The notes beneath the pieces were generated by a model that had not been told where the DNA came from, did not search any database, and was given only the letters and a program-made list of their open reading frames with translations. Both the position numbers and the translations under genes were made by a program. A stretch of 64,000 bases of DNA, taken from NCBI GenBank assembly GCA_963813375.1, contig CAWEYT010000008.1, forward strand, positions 248,001-312,000, written 5' to 3'. Source of the DNA: DASTFY01 sp963813375 (GTDB lineage: Bacteria > Actinomycetota > Acidimicrobiia > Acidimicrobiales > Ilumatobacteraceae). Positions within the stretch are counted from its first letter, which is position 1. Every line of letters begins with the position of its first letter. Of the stretch, positions 25,945-34,438 are shown in pieces.

Positions 25945-26637
25945 TCAGGCGCTGGCCGGGTGACCCGGCGCCGGTTCGTCGACCAGCGCGGTGACCGGCC
26001 CGGCGGCCCGACGGCGCTGGTAGAAGCTCAGGATCTGCAGCTCGACGGCCAGGTCGACCTTGCGCACCGTCACCCCTCGGGGCACGGTGAGCAGCTGGGG
26101 GGCGAAGTTGAGGATGGCGGTCACGCCGGCTCCGACGAGCCGGTCGGCCGCGTCCTGGGCCGACGCCGCAGGGGTGGCGATGACCCCGATGCACCCGCCG
26201 TCGCCGACCAGGCTCGGCAGCTCGTCGATGTGTCGCACCGGGACGTTGCCGATGGTCGTGCCCACCTTGGCGGGGTCGATGTCCACGACCGCCGCCACGG
26301 GGAAGCCCCGCTCGTCGAAGCCGGCGTAGTTGGCGAGGGCCTGACCGAGGTTGCCGGCGCCGACGATGACGACCGGCCAGTCGTGCGTGAGCCCGAGCTC
26401 CCGGCTCATCTGGTAGGTCAGGTAGTCGACCTCGTAGCCGACACCCCGCGTGCCGTACGAGCCGAGGTACGACAGGTCCTTGCGGACCTTCGCCGCGTTC
26501 ACGCCGGCCAGCTCGGCCAGCCGCTCGGACGACACACTGCCGACCCGGTCGGCGGCCAGGTCGTAGAGGATGCGCAGGTAGATCGGAAGCCGGGCCACCG
26601 TGGCCTCCGGGATCCGGCGTCGCCCGGCCTCACTCAC
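25945..26637 (-). CDS. rex: Redox-sensing transcriptional repressor Rex
   Basis: NADH/NAD+-sensing repressor, 230 aa. The N-terminal winged helix contains RLAELAGVNAAKVRKDLSYL and GTRGVGYEV; the Rossmann domain shows VVIVGAGNLGQALANY and AAVVDIDPAKVG. In streptomycetes Rex controls nuo, cytochrome bd and hemA-type operons, and here rex sits directly upstream of hemACDBL. The start is a GTG at 26637, with a Rex-like site about 20 bases upstream that suggests autoregulation. Confidence 0.95.
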   Translation of the reverse strand: MSEAGRRRIPEATVARLPIYLRILYDLAADRVGSVSSERLAELAGVNAAKVRKDLSYLGSYGTRGVGYEVDYLTYQMSRELGLTHDWPVVIVGAGNLGQALANYAGFDERGFPVAAVVDIDPAKVGTTIGNVPVRHIDELPSLVGDGGCIGVIATPAASAQDAADRLVGAGVTAILNFAPQLLTVPRGVTVRKVDLAVELQILSFYQRRRAAGPVTALVDEPAPGHPASA

Positions 26638-26655
26638 GGTCGCAGGCTAGGCATC

Positions 26656-26673
26656 ACGTGCATTCGTTCACAA
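26656..26673. promoter_or_regulatory. Putative Rex autoregulatory operator
   Basis: On the minus strand the site reads TTGTGAACGAATGCACGT. The left half (TTGTGAAC) equals the actinobacterial Rex half-site, while the right half is degenerate (GCAC for TCAC). It lies 19-36 bases upstream of the rex start codon, between rex and the divergent membrane-protein gene. Inferred from the consensus only. Confidence 0.45.
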
Positions 26674-26705
26674 GGCACGAGGCCGGCCCCTCTACGCTGC
26701 GCCGG

Positions 26706-27501
26706 GTGAGCCTCGACGCCGCGCTGGCCGCCGCCGCCACCCTGGTCGCCACGGCCTTCGCGGCCGCCACCCTCGAGCGCTGGCTCGTCCGCCGCCGTCC
26801 GCACGAGCTGGCGTGGACCGTGTCCCTGGCCATGTTCGCCGCCGCCTCGGCGGCGTTGTGGGTGGCGGAGGCCGCGGGCTGGTCGTCGCCCAGCTTCCGC
26901 GCCTTCTACCTGTTCGGCGCCATCCTCAACGTCCCGTGGCTGGCGCTCGGCACCGTCTTCCTGCTCGCCGGGCGGCGGATCGGCGACGGCGTGCGCTGGG
27001 GCCTCGTCCTGGCGTCGGGCTTCGCCGCCGGGGTGCTGGTGACGGCACCTCTCCGGGCGCCCGTGCCGACCGACGAGTTGCCCGAGGGCCAGGAGCTCTT
27101 CGAGCCCCTCCCCCGGATCCTGGCCGCCGTCGGGTCGGGGGTGGCGGCGCTCGTCGTCATCGCCGGCGCCCTCTGGTCGGCTTGGCGGTTGGCCCGTGGC
27201 CGGGCGATCGGCTCCCGCACCCAGGCGGTCACCGTCAAGACGGCTGGCCGCGGGGAACGTCGTCATCGCGCTGGGCACGCTCGTCCTGTCGGCCAGCGGG
27301 ACGCTCGCCGGGCGGCTCGGGAAGGACACCGCGTTCGCGGTCACGCTCGTGGCCGGCGTCGTCGTCCTGTTCTGCGGCTTCCTCATCGCCACGCCGGGGC
27401 GGCCGGGCCGAGCCCCCGCCTGGCTCACGTCCTCGCAGCCGTCCTCAGCTGATGATCCCCGCGCCCTCCTCGCGCAGGGCCCGGCGCAGCACCTTGCCTG
27501 A
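26706..27501 (+). CDS. Uncharacterised polytopic membrane protein (frameshift)
   Basis: No family recognised. The protein of about 264 aa starts at a GTG (26706) and has at least six hydrophobic segments, for example LAAAATLVATAFAAATLERW, GAILNVPWLALGTVFLLAG and ILAAVGSGVAALVVIAGALW. After QAVTV the frame changes. The continuation RRLAAGNVVIALGTLVLSAS is one frame away and joins if one A of the AA at 27238-27239 is removed (span 3n+1). As written, its 3' end overlaps the convergent acyl-CoA synthetase by about 57 bases, so the true stop may be earlier. Confidence 0.7.
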
Positions 27502-28962
27502 CAGGTTGCGCGGCAGCACGTCCACGAACAGCACCTTGGTCGGGCACTTGTACCGGGCCAGGTTGTCGTGGGCGTGGGCGATGACGGCCTCCTCGTCGAG
27601 TTGCTTCCCGGCCTCAGGCACGACGTAGGCCTTCACCGCTTCGCCCGTGTGCGGGTGGGCAACACCCACGACCGCCACGTCGGCCACGCCGGGCAGCTCG
27701 GCGATCACCTCCTCGACCTCGGCCGGGAAGACGTTGAAGCCCGACACGATGATGAGGTCCTTGGCCCGGTCGACGAGCCACAGGTAGCCGTCGTCGTCGC
27801 TGACCGCGATGTCGCCGGTCCGCAGCCACCCGTCCTCGGTCAGCACGCGGGCGGTGGCCTCCGGGTCGTTCCAGTAGCCGAGGAAGACGTTGGGCCCCCG
27901 CACCCAGATCTCACCGGGGTCGCCGGCGAGCGCGTCGGTGCCGTCCAGATCCACGAGCCGCAGCTCGAGGTCCGGCACCACCTTGCCCACCGAGCCGAGG
28001 CGGGGCTCGATGCCCGACGAGGTGGTCACGACCGGGGAGGCCTCAGTGAGGCCGTAGCCCTCGCGCAGGACGATCCCACAGCGCTCCGCCAGCGTGGTGG
28101 CGACGACCTCCGGCAGCCTGGCGGCGCCGGTGGTGGCGACGCGCACGCTGCTGAGCGGGGCGAGCTGGTCGGCCGGGAGCTGCGACCAGGCGACCCACAT
28201 CGGCGGAGCGCCCGGGATGACGGTGACGCCGCGCTCGCGCACGGTGTCCAGCGCGGTGACGGGATCGAACCGCTGCACGAGCACCACGGTCGCCCCCACG
28301 TCCAGCGTGAGGAACAGCGTGACGGTGAGGCCCATGATGTGGTTGAGGGGCAGGACGCCGTAGACCACATCGGCGGCGGTCAGCCGATCGGGCCCGCTGG
28401 TGCGGATCTGGGCGAGGTTGGCGAGGACGTTCCCGTGGGAGAGCATGGCGGCCACGGACGAGCCTGCCGTGCCGCTGGTGAACATGAGCAGGCCGAGGGT
28501 GGCGGCGTCGACGTCGACGGCCGCGACCGGCTCCGACTCGAGCAGATCGTCGAAGGCCAGCGCTCCGTCGATGTCGATGCCGGGCATCGTCACCACGTGG
28601 GCCACCGCCCCGCCGGCGCCCCGGGCGACGTCCCGCCACGCGTTCGCCGCCATCGGACCGACCACGGCGGCCACGGGCGTCACCTCAGCGACCTGCCGCT
28701 CGAGCTCGGGTCCCGGGCTGGTCGGGTTGAGGGGCACGGCGACTGCGCCGAGGCCGAGGGTGGCCAGGAGGGCGATCACGAACGACGGGTCGTTGCCGCA
28801 CAGGATGACGACCCGGTCCCCCGTCCCCACACCCAGGGCCTGCAGCGCGCCGCGGAAGGCCGCCACGCGCTCGCGCAGCGCGCCGTAGGTGGTGGTCCGT
28901 CCCTGGCTGATCAGGGCCGGTGCCTCAGCCGGGTGGTCGTCGAGGATCGATGCGAGGTTCAC
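27445..28962 (-). CDS. AMP-dependent acyl-CoA synthetase / ligase
   Basis: ANL-superfamily enzyme (505 aa) expected to activate a carboxylic acid to its CoA thioester. Conserved features are TSGTAGSSVAAMLSHGN (the adenylate-binding P-loop), EGYGLTEASPVVTT, WLRTGDIAVSDDDGYLWLVD and the C-terminal catalytic lysine in PRNLSGKVLRR. The P-loop is unusual: the usual PKG before the M-x-S-H is missing. The GTG at 28962 is chosen because family homology begins at NLASILDDHPAEAPALI. Substrate unknown; medium- or long-chain fatty acids are typical. Confidence 0.88.
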   Translation of the reverse strand: MNLASILDDHPAEAPALISQGRTTTYGALRERVAAFRGALQALGVGTGDRVVILCGNDPSFVIALLATLGLGAVAVPLNPTSPGPELERQVAEVTPVAAVVGPMAANAWRDVARGAGGAVAHVVTMPGIDIDGALAFDDLLESEPVAAVDVDAATLGLLMFTSGTAGSSVAAMLSHGNVLANLAQIRTSGPDRLTAADVVYGVLPLNHIMGLTVTLFLTLDVGATVVLVQRFDPVTALDTVRERGVTVIPGAPPMWVAWSQLPADQLAPLSSVRVATTGAARLPEVVATTLAERCGIVLREGYGLTEASPVVTTSSGIEPRLGSVGKVVPDLELRLVDLDGTDALAGDPGEIWVRGPNVFLGYWNDPEATARVLTEDGWLRTGDIAVSDDDGYLWLVDRAKDLIIVSGFNVFPAEVEEVIAELPGVADVAVVGVAHPHTGEAVKAYVVPEAGKQLDEEAVIAHAHDNLARYKCPTKVLFVDVLPRNLSGKVLRRALREEGAGIIS

Positions 28963-28978
28963 GGGTGTCGCGGTCCCT

Positions 28979-29065
28979 TCAGCCGATCCGGACCAGGCTG
29001 ACGACTCCCGCCACGACGATGGCCACCAGCAGGAGGGCCAGCGCGAGCGTGGTGGCAGGGCGCAC
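28979..29065 (-). CDS. Small single-span membrane peptide
   Basis: A 28-codon frame from GTG to TGA encoding one hydrophobic helix (ALALLLVAIVVAGVVSLVRI). It sits in the short gap between the SAM-hydrolase-like gene and the acyl-CoA synthetase, ending 16 bases before the latter's start and lying in the same orientation. The hydrophobic composition and placement suggest a real small membrane protein, but no ribosome binding site is obvious and chance cannot be excluded. Confidence 0.4.
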   Translation of the reverse strand: MRPATTLALALLLVAIVVAGVVSLVRIG

Positions 29066-29074
29066 AGGCCGAGG

Positions 29075-29968
29075 CTAACGCGACGACTCGCCGGGACCAT
29101 CGGTGCGGCGCAGGGCGACCGGCATGGTCAAGCCGCCGTCGACACGTCCTCCGGTCCCACCCGAACCAGCCGGCGAGAGCCGGATCTCCGTCCCCGCCGA
29201 GAGCCCGAGCTCGTCGGCCGCGGACCGCCGCATCATGGACACCGCGAGCAGGCCGTAGGAGTCCAGCACCAGGCCGATGGCCCCGGCCCCGATCTCGTCG
29301 TAGGTGGTGACGACGGTGGCCGTCCTGACCTCGTCGCCCCACCGGAGCCGGACCACGCCGTCCCAGCCGGCCACGTCCTCCGGTCCGAGGTTGAGCTGCG
29401 CGTTGCCGAAGTGGTCGACCCACAGCACCTCGGCGACGACGTCGGCGCCGTCCAGCCGCGGCACCGGGATCACGCCTGGCACCAGCTCGGCCGGATCGAT
29501 GGCCTCGCCCAGGTCGGCCAGCGGGACGCCGTTGCACAGCTGCGCGGCCACGGGGGCGAAGACATCCCGCCCGGCGAAGGTGGCTCCGGGGGCGCGGAGG
29601 TGGTACTCGGTGTTGGTGAGGACGACCGCCGCTCCCGGCCCGCCCGCCATGGCGACCGCCGGCGCGATCAGGCCGTTGTCCGGGGCCACCACCACACCGG
29701 CGCCGCCGGCGATCTCGACGGCCAGCGCGCGCCGCGCCGTACCGACGCCCGGATCCACGACGGCCAGCACGACGCCGGCCGGGACGTACTGGATGCAACG
29801 AGCCAGCGCCAGCGCCCCTGCCCGGATGTCGTGCGGCGGGATCTCGTGGGTCAGGTCGATGACCGCGACCTGCGGTGCGAGGTCCCGTATCACGGCCTTG
29901 ACCACGCCCACGAACTCGTCCGCCAGCCCGTAGTCCGACAGGAAGCTGACGGTGTCGTAGCGGGCCAT
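29075..29968 (-). CDS. SAM hydroxide adenosyltransferase family protein (DUF62)
   Basis: Member of the family that hydrolyses S-adenosylmethionine to adenosine and methionine, related to fluorinases; 297 aa. The signatures are FLSDYGLADEFVGVVKAVI, IDLTHEIPPHDIRAGA, VVDPGVGTARR and VVAPDNGLIAP, with WVDHFGNAQLN in the C-terminal domain. The ATG at 29968 gives the normal start MARYDTVSFLSDYG. The D-x-H water-activating residues of the hydrolase subfamily are plausible within ITHEIPP-type and PDNG segments. Confidence 0.9.
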   Translation of the reverse strand: MARYDTVSFLSDYGLADEFVGVVKAVIRDLAPQVAVIDLTHEIPPHDIRAGALALARCIQYVPAGVVLAVVDPGVGTARRALAVEIAGGAGVVVAPDNGLIAPAVAMAGGPGAAVVLTNTEYHLRAPGATFAGRDVFAPVAAQLCNGVPLADLGEAIDPAELVPGVIPVPRLDGADVVAEVLWVDHFGNAQLNLGPEDVAGWDGVVRLRWGDEVRTATVVTTYDEIGAGAIGLVLDSYGLLAVSMMRRSAADELGLSAGTEIRLSPAGSGGTGGRVDGGLTMPVALRRTDGPGESSR

Positions 29969-30195
29969 CGAGCGACACCCTAACGACGAGGTGACCGGGG
30001 CCACGGGGCCCGTCGCCGGGCCCTGGCAAGCCGGTGGATCGGAGGAGGACGGCCGTACACTTGGGCCTGCCACACGGGGAGTAACCCAGCACGGCACCAC
30101 CGTCAGCACGGCCTCCGGGCCCGGGGGTGCGGGCCCACCAGGGTGGGTGAGACCAGAGGCTCCAACCGATCAGTCGAAAGGAGCACCCCAACACC

Positions 30196-31308
30196 ATGCG
30201 CGGATTCCTCCGCCTCGGGAAGGTCACCGGGATCCCCGTCTCGGTCCACTGGTCGCTCGCCGTCATCGCGTGGTTCCTCGGCGTCGGCCTGGCCACCGGC
30301 GCGCTGCCGGCCAGCGCCCCCGGCGCCAGCTCGGCCACCTACTGGGCGACGGCCTCGATCGGCGTCGTCGCCTTCTTCGGGTCGATCCTCTTCCACGAGC
30401 TCGCCCATGCCCTCGCCGCCCGGCGCTTCGGCGTCCAGACGGAGGGGATCGAGCTGTGGCTCCTCGGCGGGATGGCCCGCCTCAACAGCGACGCGCCCTC
30501 ACCCAAGGCCGACGGCCTGATCGCGGTCGCCGGACCGCTGTCCAGCCTGCTCCTGGGCGCCGCCGGCATCGGCGCCGCCTACGGGCTCGACGCCTTGGAC
30601 GCCTGGCCGCTCGCGGCGGCCATGGTCGGTTGGCTCGGTGTCGTCAACGTCATCATCGCCCTGTTCAACCTCCTGCCGGGCGCGCCGCTCGACGGCGGTC
30701 GCATCCTGCGGGCGGCCCGCTGGGCCCGTCACGGGGACCGCGCTCGGGCGACCCACGAGGCGGCCCAGGCCGGGCAGGTGCTGGGCTGGGCGATCGTCAT
30801 CATCGGCGTCTGGATGCTCTTCCGGGGCTGGGGTGGGCTGTTCATCCCGCTCACCGGTGGGTTCCTGGTCATCAGCGCCAAGGCCGAGCAGATGGCGGCG
30901 AACGTCGAATCGCGGCTGGCCGGCATCACCGTCGATGAGGTCACGTGGTACGGCGTCGCCGAAGCGACAGCCGACACCGACGCCGAGACGATGCTCGGCC
31001 AGCGGGGCCGCCTCGGTACGCCGCGGGTCGTGGCCGTCCAGGACGGGCACGGCGGACTGACCGGGCTCGTCGCCGAGGACCAGCTCTGGCTGGTGCCCGA
31101 GCACCAGCGGCCGTTCACGCGCCTCGCTCAGCTCATGGTCCCGTTCAACCGCATGGCCCGCGCCGAGCCGCACGAGGCCCTGGCGCCAGTTCTGGCTCGC
31201 GTGACGCCGCAAGCCTCCTACATCACGGTGTGGCGCGACGACCGCCTGGTCGGCGTCGTCACCCGCGATGCGCTGCAGCGCCGGCTGCAGCACCACCTCG
31301 CGACCTGA
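30196..31308 (+). CDS. Site-2-type zinc metalloprotease (M50) with C-terminal CBS-like region
   Basis: Intramembrane protease, 370 aa. The zinc motif FHELAHALAARR lies in the second or third helix and the partner motif NLLPGAPLDGGRILRA later on. About six hydrophobic helices precede a soluble C-terminal region (from about residue 240) that resembles a CBS pair, ending VWRDDRLVGVVTRDALQRRL. The ATG is preceded by GAAAGGAG. Proteins of this type in actinobacteria (Rv2625c-like) are linked to hypoxia or stress; the substrate is unknown. Confidence 0.88.
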   Translation: MRGFLRLGKVTGIPVSVHWSLAVIAWFLGVGLATGALPASAPGASSATYWATASIGVVAFFGSILFHELAHALAARRFGVQTEGIELWLLGGMARLNSDAPSPKADGLIAVAGPLSSLLLGAAGIGAAYGLDALDAWPLAAAMVGWLGVVNVIIALFNLLPGAPLDGGRILRAARWARHGDRARATHEAAQAGQVLGWAIVIIGVWMLFRGWGGLFIPLTGGFLVISAKAEQMAANVESRLAGITVDEVTWYGVAEATADTDAETMLGQRGRLGTPRVVAVQDGHGGLTGLVAEDQLWLVPEHQRPFTRLAQLMVPFNRMARAEPHEALAPVLARVTPQASYITVWRDDRLVGVVTRDALQRRLQHHLAT

Positions 31309-31417
31309 CCGCACCGGGTCGCGCCGGCGAGCCGGCACCGTCGCGCTGTCCCGCTGACGAGACAGCGATCCGGCACGGGCGCCGGCTCCACGCGGCTCCC
31401 GGATGCCCAGAAGCGAG

Positions 31418-31571
31418 GAAACGAAACAGGGCTGGTGCCGACCCCCCGACGGCACCAGCCCTGTCGGCGCGGCCCGAAGAACGGGCGCGTCACCCGGCTG
31501 GCACGAAAGGCACCACCCGGTCGACGGGAGCGGTGCCTCTCTCAGAGCTGACGTTCTGTGAACGGACCGCT
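31418..31571 (-). ncRNA. Candidate small RNA in a convergent intergenic gap
   Basis: The gap 31309-31656 lies between two convergent genes. On the minus strand it has a promoter-like pair (TTTTCA, 18 bases, TAACGT; 31578-31607). Downstream come a hairpin built on GAGGCACC / GGTGCCTT (about 31506-31541), a second G+C hairpin, and the strong stem-loop at 31426-31464 followed by TTTCGTTT. The predicted transcript is about 150 nt. No start codon with a ribosome binding site is evident. The call rests on architecture only. Confidence 0.4.
31426..31464 (-). terminator. Rho-independent terminator (minus strand), possibly bidirectional
   Basis: A perfect 15-bp stem (ACAGGGCTGGTGCCG and its complement) encloses a 9-base loop. 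On the minus strand it is followed by TTTCGTTT, giving a terminator for proC or for the candidate small RNA. On the plus strand, after the M50 protease gene, there is no T-run. Confidence 0.7.
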
Positions 31572-31577
31572 ACGGGA

Positions 31578-31607
31578 ACGTTAGGACATTCCCCGGCTCG
31601 GTGAAAA
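31578..31607 (-). promoter_or_regulatory. Promoter-like sequence upstream of the candidate small RNA
   Basis: On the minus strand TTTTCA (31602-31607) and TAACGT (31578-31583) are separated by 18 bases. The -10 hexamer fits the actinobacterial TANNNT pattern and is identical to that of the second candidate small RNA at 53 kb. Confidence 0.35.
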
Positions 31608-31656
31608 GAGTCACGTCGGTGTAATTGCCGCGAATGTCAGGTCACCTGTCTCGCGA

Positions 31657-32457
31657 TCAGGGCCCGCCGAGCTCGCGCGATCGGGTGGTCGCCGCCGAGA
31701 CCGCCTCGACGAACGCCGCTCGCACGGCGGCTCGCTCGAGCTGGTGGAGCCCGGCGGCCGTCGTGCCGCCGGGCGACGTGACGCGAGCGCGGAGCACGGC
31801 CGGTGACTCCCCCGACTCGTCGAGCAGCCGCGCCGCGCCGACGAGGAGCTGGCGCACGAGCGCCTCGCTCGTGTCCCGGGGCAGCCCGGCCAGCACCCCG
31901 CCGTCGATCAGTGCCTCGGCCACGAGGAACAGGTACGCCGGACCTGATCCCGACAACCCGGTCACCGCATCGAGGGCCCGCTCGGGGACCCGCACCACCG
32001 TGCCCACGGAGCGCAGGATCCCTTCGGCCCAGACCAGGTCGTCCTCGCGCGCCGCGGTGCCGGGGGCGATGGCCGCCGCGCCCGCCCCCACGAGCGCGGG
32101 CGTGTTGGGCATCGCTCGAACCACCCGGACGGTCGTGCCGGCCGCCTTCTCGATGGCGGCAGTGGGAACTCCCGCCGCGACCGAGAGCAGCCGCAGCGCA
32201 CCGGCCTCTGTGGCGGCCCGTGCGGCCGCGGGGACGTCGGCGGGCTTGACGGCGACGACCGCGGCGTCGATCAGCACGCCTCCGAGCTGAGCGAGCACGT
32301 CCACGCCGAGCAGCTCATCCGCCAGCGCGGCGCGCCGGTCGGCCAGCACCTCGACCACGACCAGCTCGTCCGGCGTCGCCCAGTCGGCACTGAGAAGGCC
32401 CTGCACGAGCGCAGTCCCCATGTTGCCGCCGCCGAGCACGGCCAGCCGGTAGGTCAT
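31657..32457 (-). CDS. proC: Pyrroline-5-carboxylate reductase
   Basis: Last enzyme of proline biosynthesis, reducing pyrroline-5-carboxylate with NAD(P)H. The 266-aa protein has the Rossmann motif LAVLGGGNMGTALVQGLL at the N-terminus, VRAMPNTPALVGAG around residue 115 and the C-terminal signature VTSPGGTTAAGL. Normal length, clean frame. It appears to be a single-gene unit ahead of the mshA region. Confidence 0.95.
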   Translation of the reverse strand: MTYRLAVLGGGNMGTALVQGLLSADWATPDELVVVEVLADRRAALADELLGVDVLAQLGGVLIDAAVVAVKPADVPAAARAATEAGALRLLSVAAGVPTAAIEKAAGTTVRVVRAMPNTPALVGAGAAAIAPGTAAREDDLVWAEGILRSVGTVVRVPERALDAVTGLSGSGPAYLFLVAEALIDGGVLAGLPRDTSEALVRQLLVGAARLLDESGESPAVLRARVTSPGGTTAAGLHQLERAAVRAAFVEAVSAATTRSRELGGP

Positions 32458-32599
32458 CGGTACCGAGGGTACCCACGGTCAGCGGTGGGGGGTGGCCCGG
32501 AGTGGACGACCCCGACTTCCCCGATGCGGGACGCCACTCCGGACCATGGAGAGGGTGTGCCCGACGAGGGTCGAATCGGAAAGGACGGCCGACAAGCGC

Positions 32600-33162
32600 C
32601 TAGAAACGTGACGCGAACCCGAGGCGGATGGCCGAGGGGAAGCACTGCTCCACGTAGGCGTAGAGCGAGCCGATGACCCGGTCGAGCTCCTCCTCGCTCA
32701 GCACGGCGAGGGGCAGCTCCCCCCGCAGGAACACCGCGTCCTCCACGCCGATCGAGAAGTGGGCACCGACGAGCCGCTCGTTGCGGCGCAGGAGCTGCTC
32801 GTACAGCTCGACCTGATTCTCCTCCGGGGCCGGCATCACGTAGGTCTCGTAGCGCAGGGTGCGCTGGCCCAGCGACAGCCAGACCGTCGTGACCTCCTTG
32901 GCCTCGCCCCGCATCCGGACGTACCACCGGCGAACGGTGTCCTCGTCCCGGCCGACGGCGGAGACGACGGGGTTGGCGGCCGCCATGGCGTGCAGCCACT
33001 CGTCGACCTGACGCTCCAGCACCGCCAGCGCTCCACTGTCGAAGCGCTCATTGGCACCATGCAGGGCTGCGCAGGTCCGAGTCCGCAGCGTCGGAAGCAC
33101 CAATGAGCCGTCCGCCGCTCGCGCGGACAACACCGTGACATGGAGCTCGCTCGCTCGCTCAC
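32600..33162 (-). CDS. YbjN-domain protein (frameshift at the start)
   Basis: Member of the YbjN / type-III-secretion-chaperone-like family often found next to mshA in actinobacteria; function unknown. The conserved part runs from about FDSGALAVLERQVDEWL through VWLSLGQRTLRYETYVMPAP to the C-terminal FPSAIRLGFASRF. The probable start is the GTG at 33162, overlapping the mshA TGA (GTGA), but it is one base out of frame. Comparison with the related repeat at 41795-41828, which has GG where this copy has one G (near 33151), restores the frame as MSERSELHVTVLSARAADG. Span 3n+2, consistent with one lost base. Confidence 0.8.
33130..33162 (-). repeat. Copy 1 of a ~34-bp repeat located at a gene start
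   Basis: On the minus strand it reads GTGAGCGAGCGAGCGAGCTC followed by CATGTCACGGTGT. Apart from the first base and one missing base it equals the segment at 41795-41828. It begins at the start codon of the YbjN-domain gene and overlaps the mshA stop. Confidence 0.8.
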
Positions 33163-34380
33163 GTGCACTCGACGCGCGGCGGCGGTGAGGTCGCCGTAGG
33201 CACGGCGCAGCCGAGCGGCGGCCAGCGACCAGGTGTAGCGCTGCGAGCGGGCGGCCGCGGCCTGGGCCATCTCCCGGGCCAGGCGTGGGTTGCCGAGGAT
33301 CTCGTCGGTGTAGCTGGCGAAGACCTCGGGATCGCGCCCGTGCACGAGGAAGCCCGAGTGGCCGTGGTCGACCAGCGTCAGCAGCCCACCGACCGCGGAC
33401 GCCACCACCGGCGTCCCGCACGCCGCGCCTTCCAAGGCCACCAGGCCGAAGCTCTCGGAGCGGCTCGGCACCAGCACGACGTCCGCGGCGCGGTAGTAGC
33501 TGGACAGGAGGTGGTGGGGCTGGGGCGGCACGAAGTGCACCCGCTCGGTCAGGCCGAGCTCGTCCACCAGCGCGGCCACCTTCTCCACCTCGGCATCGCC
33601 GTCGAGCCCGCTGGCCCCACCCACCACGACGAGCGAGGCGTCCGGTCGACGGAGGGCGGCCAGCGTCCGGACGGCGACATCGACGCCCTTGAGGGGCTGG
33701 ATGCGGCCGACGAACAGCAGCATCGGCGCATCGCCCACCTCACGACCCAGATCGATCGCGCCCCGGGCGCCCATCCGATCGCCGGGCGCGAAGAAGGCGT
33801 GCTCCACCCCGGGCGCCACGATCTCGACGCGACCCGGGGGATCGCCGTAGTGGCGACGGAACTGGCGCTCCTCCTCCGAGCAGCTCACGCAGATGGCGTC
33901 GGCGCAGCCGATGATCTCCATCTCCGCCAGCTCGCGCCAGGCCGACTCGGCGTCGCCGCCTTCAGCCTTGACGCGAGCGAGCGTGTGGAAGGTGCACACG
34001 AGGGGGAGATCGAGATCGTGCTTGAGGCGATGCCCGGCCACCCCCGAGAGCCAGTAGTTGGCGTGGATCAGGTCTGCGCCCCCGTTGGACTGCAGGTGAT
34101 CGGCCACCCCGACCGCGAACTGCCCGACGACGTCGAAGAGGCGCTCCTTGGGGAGATCGGGCCGGCCGGCGTCGACGTGCACCACGCGGAACCCGGGCTC
34201 GACGACCACCTCGTCCGGGAGATCGTCCGACCAGCGGCGCACGTAGGTCGTGGTGTCCACGCCCGCCTGGGCCAGCGCGGAGGACAGCTCGCGCACGTAG
34301 ACGTTCATCCCTCCGCTGTCGCCCACGCCCGGCTGGGCCAGCGGCGATGAGTGCATGGAAAGCATGGCGAGCCGCCGCAC
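33159..34380 (-). CDS. mshA: D-inositol-3-phosphate glycosyltransferase (mycothiol synthesis; 3' frame change)
   Basis: GT4 glycosyltransferase that starts mycothiol biosynthesis by joining GlcNAc to inositol-3-phosphate. The N-terminus MLSMHSSPLAQPGVGDSGGM with NVYVRELSSALAQ is the MshA signature; LFVGRIQPLKGVDVAV and the nucleotide-sugar motif SRSESFGLVALEGAACGTPV are in the C-terminal lobe. I start it at the GTG at 34380, 11 codons before the family core. The end is inferred: the TGA at 33159-33161 overlaps the next GTG and is reached with one extra base removed near the 3' end (span 3n+1). Mycothiol marks the host as an actinobacterium. Confidence 0.93.
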
Positions 34381-34438
34381 GGTCAGGTCAACGCCCCCTC
34401 GCGGACCGGCATTCCGCTCGCCGGGCGGGTCCGTGCCC

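Noticed and set aside
31426..31464. A C6 loop (ACCCCCCGA) on the plus strand, reminiscent of actinobacterial 6C RNA.
   Set aside because: 6C RNAs have two hairpins with C-rich loops. Only one is present here, and the T-run needed for termination is on the opposite strand.
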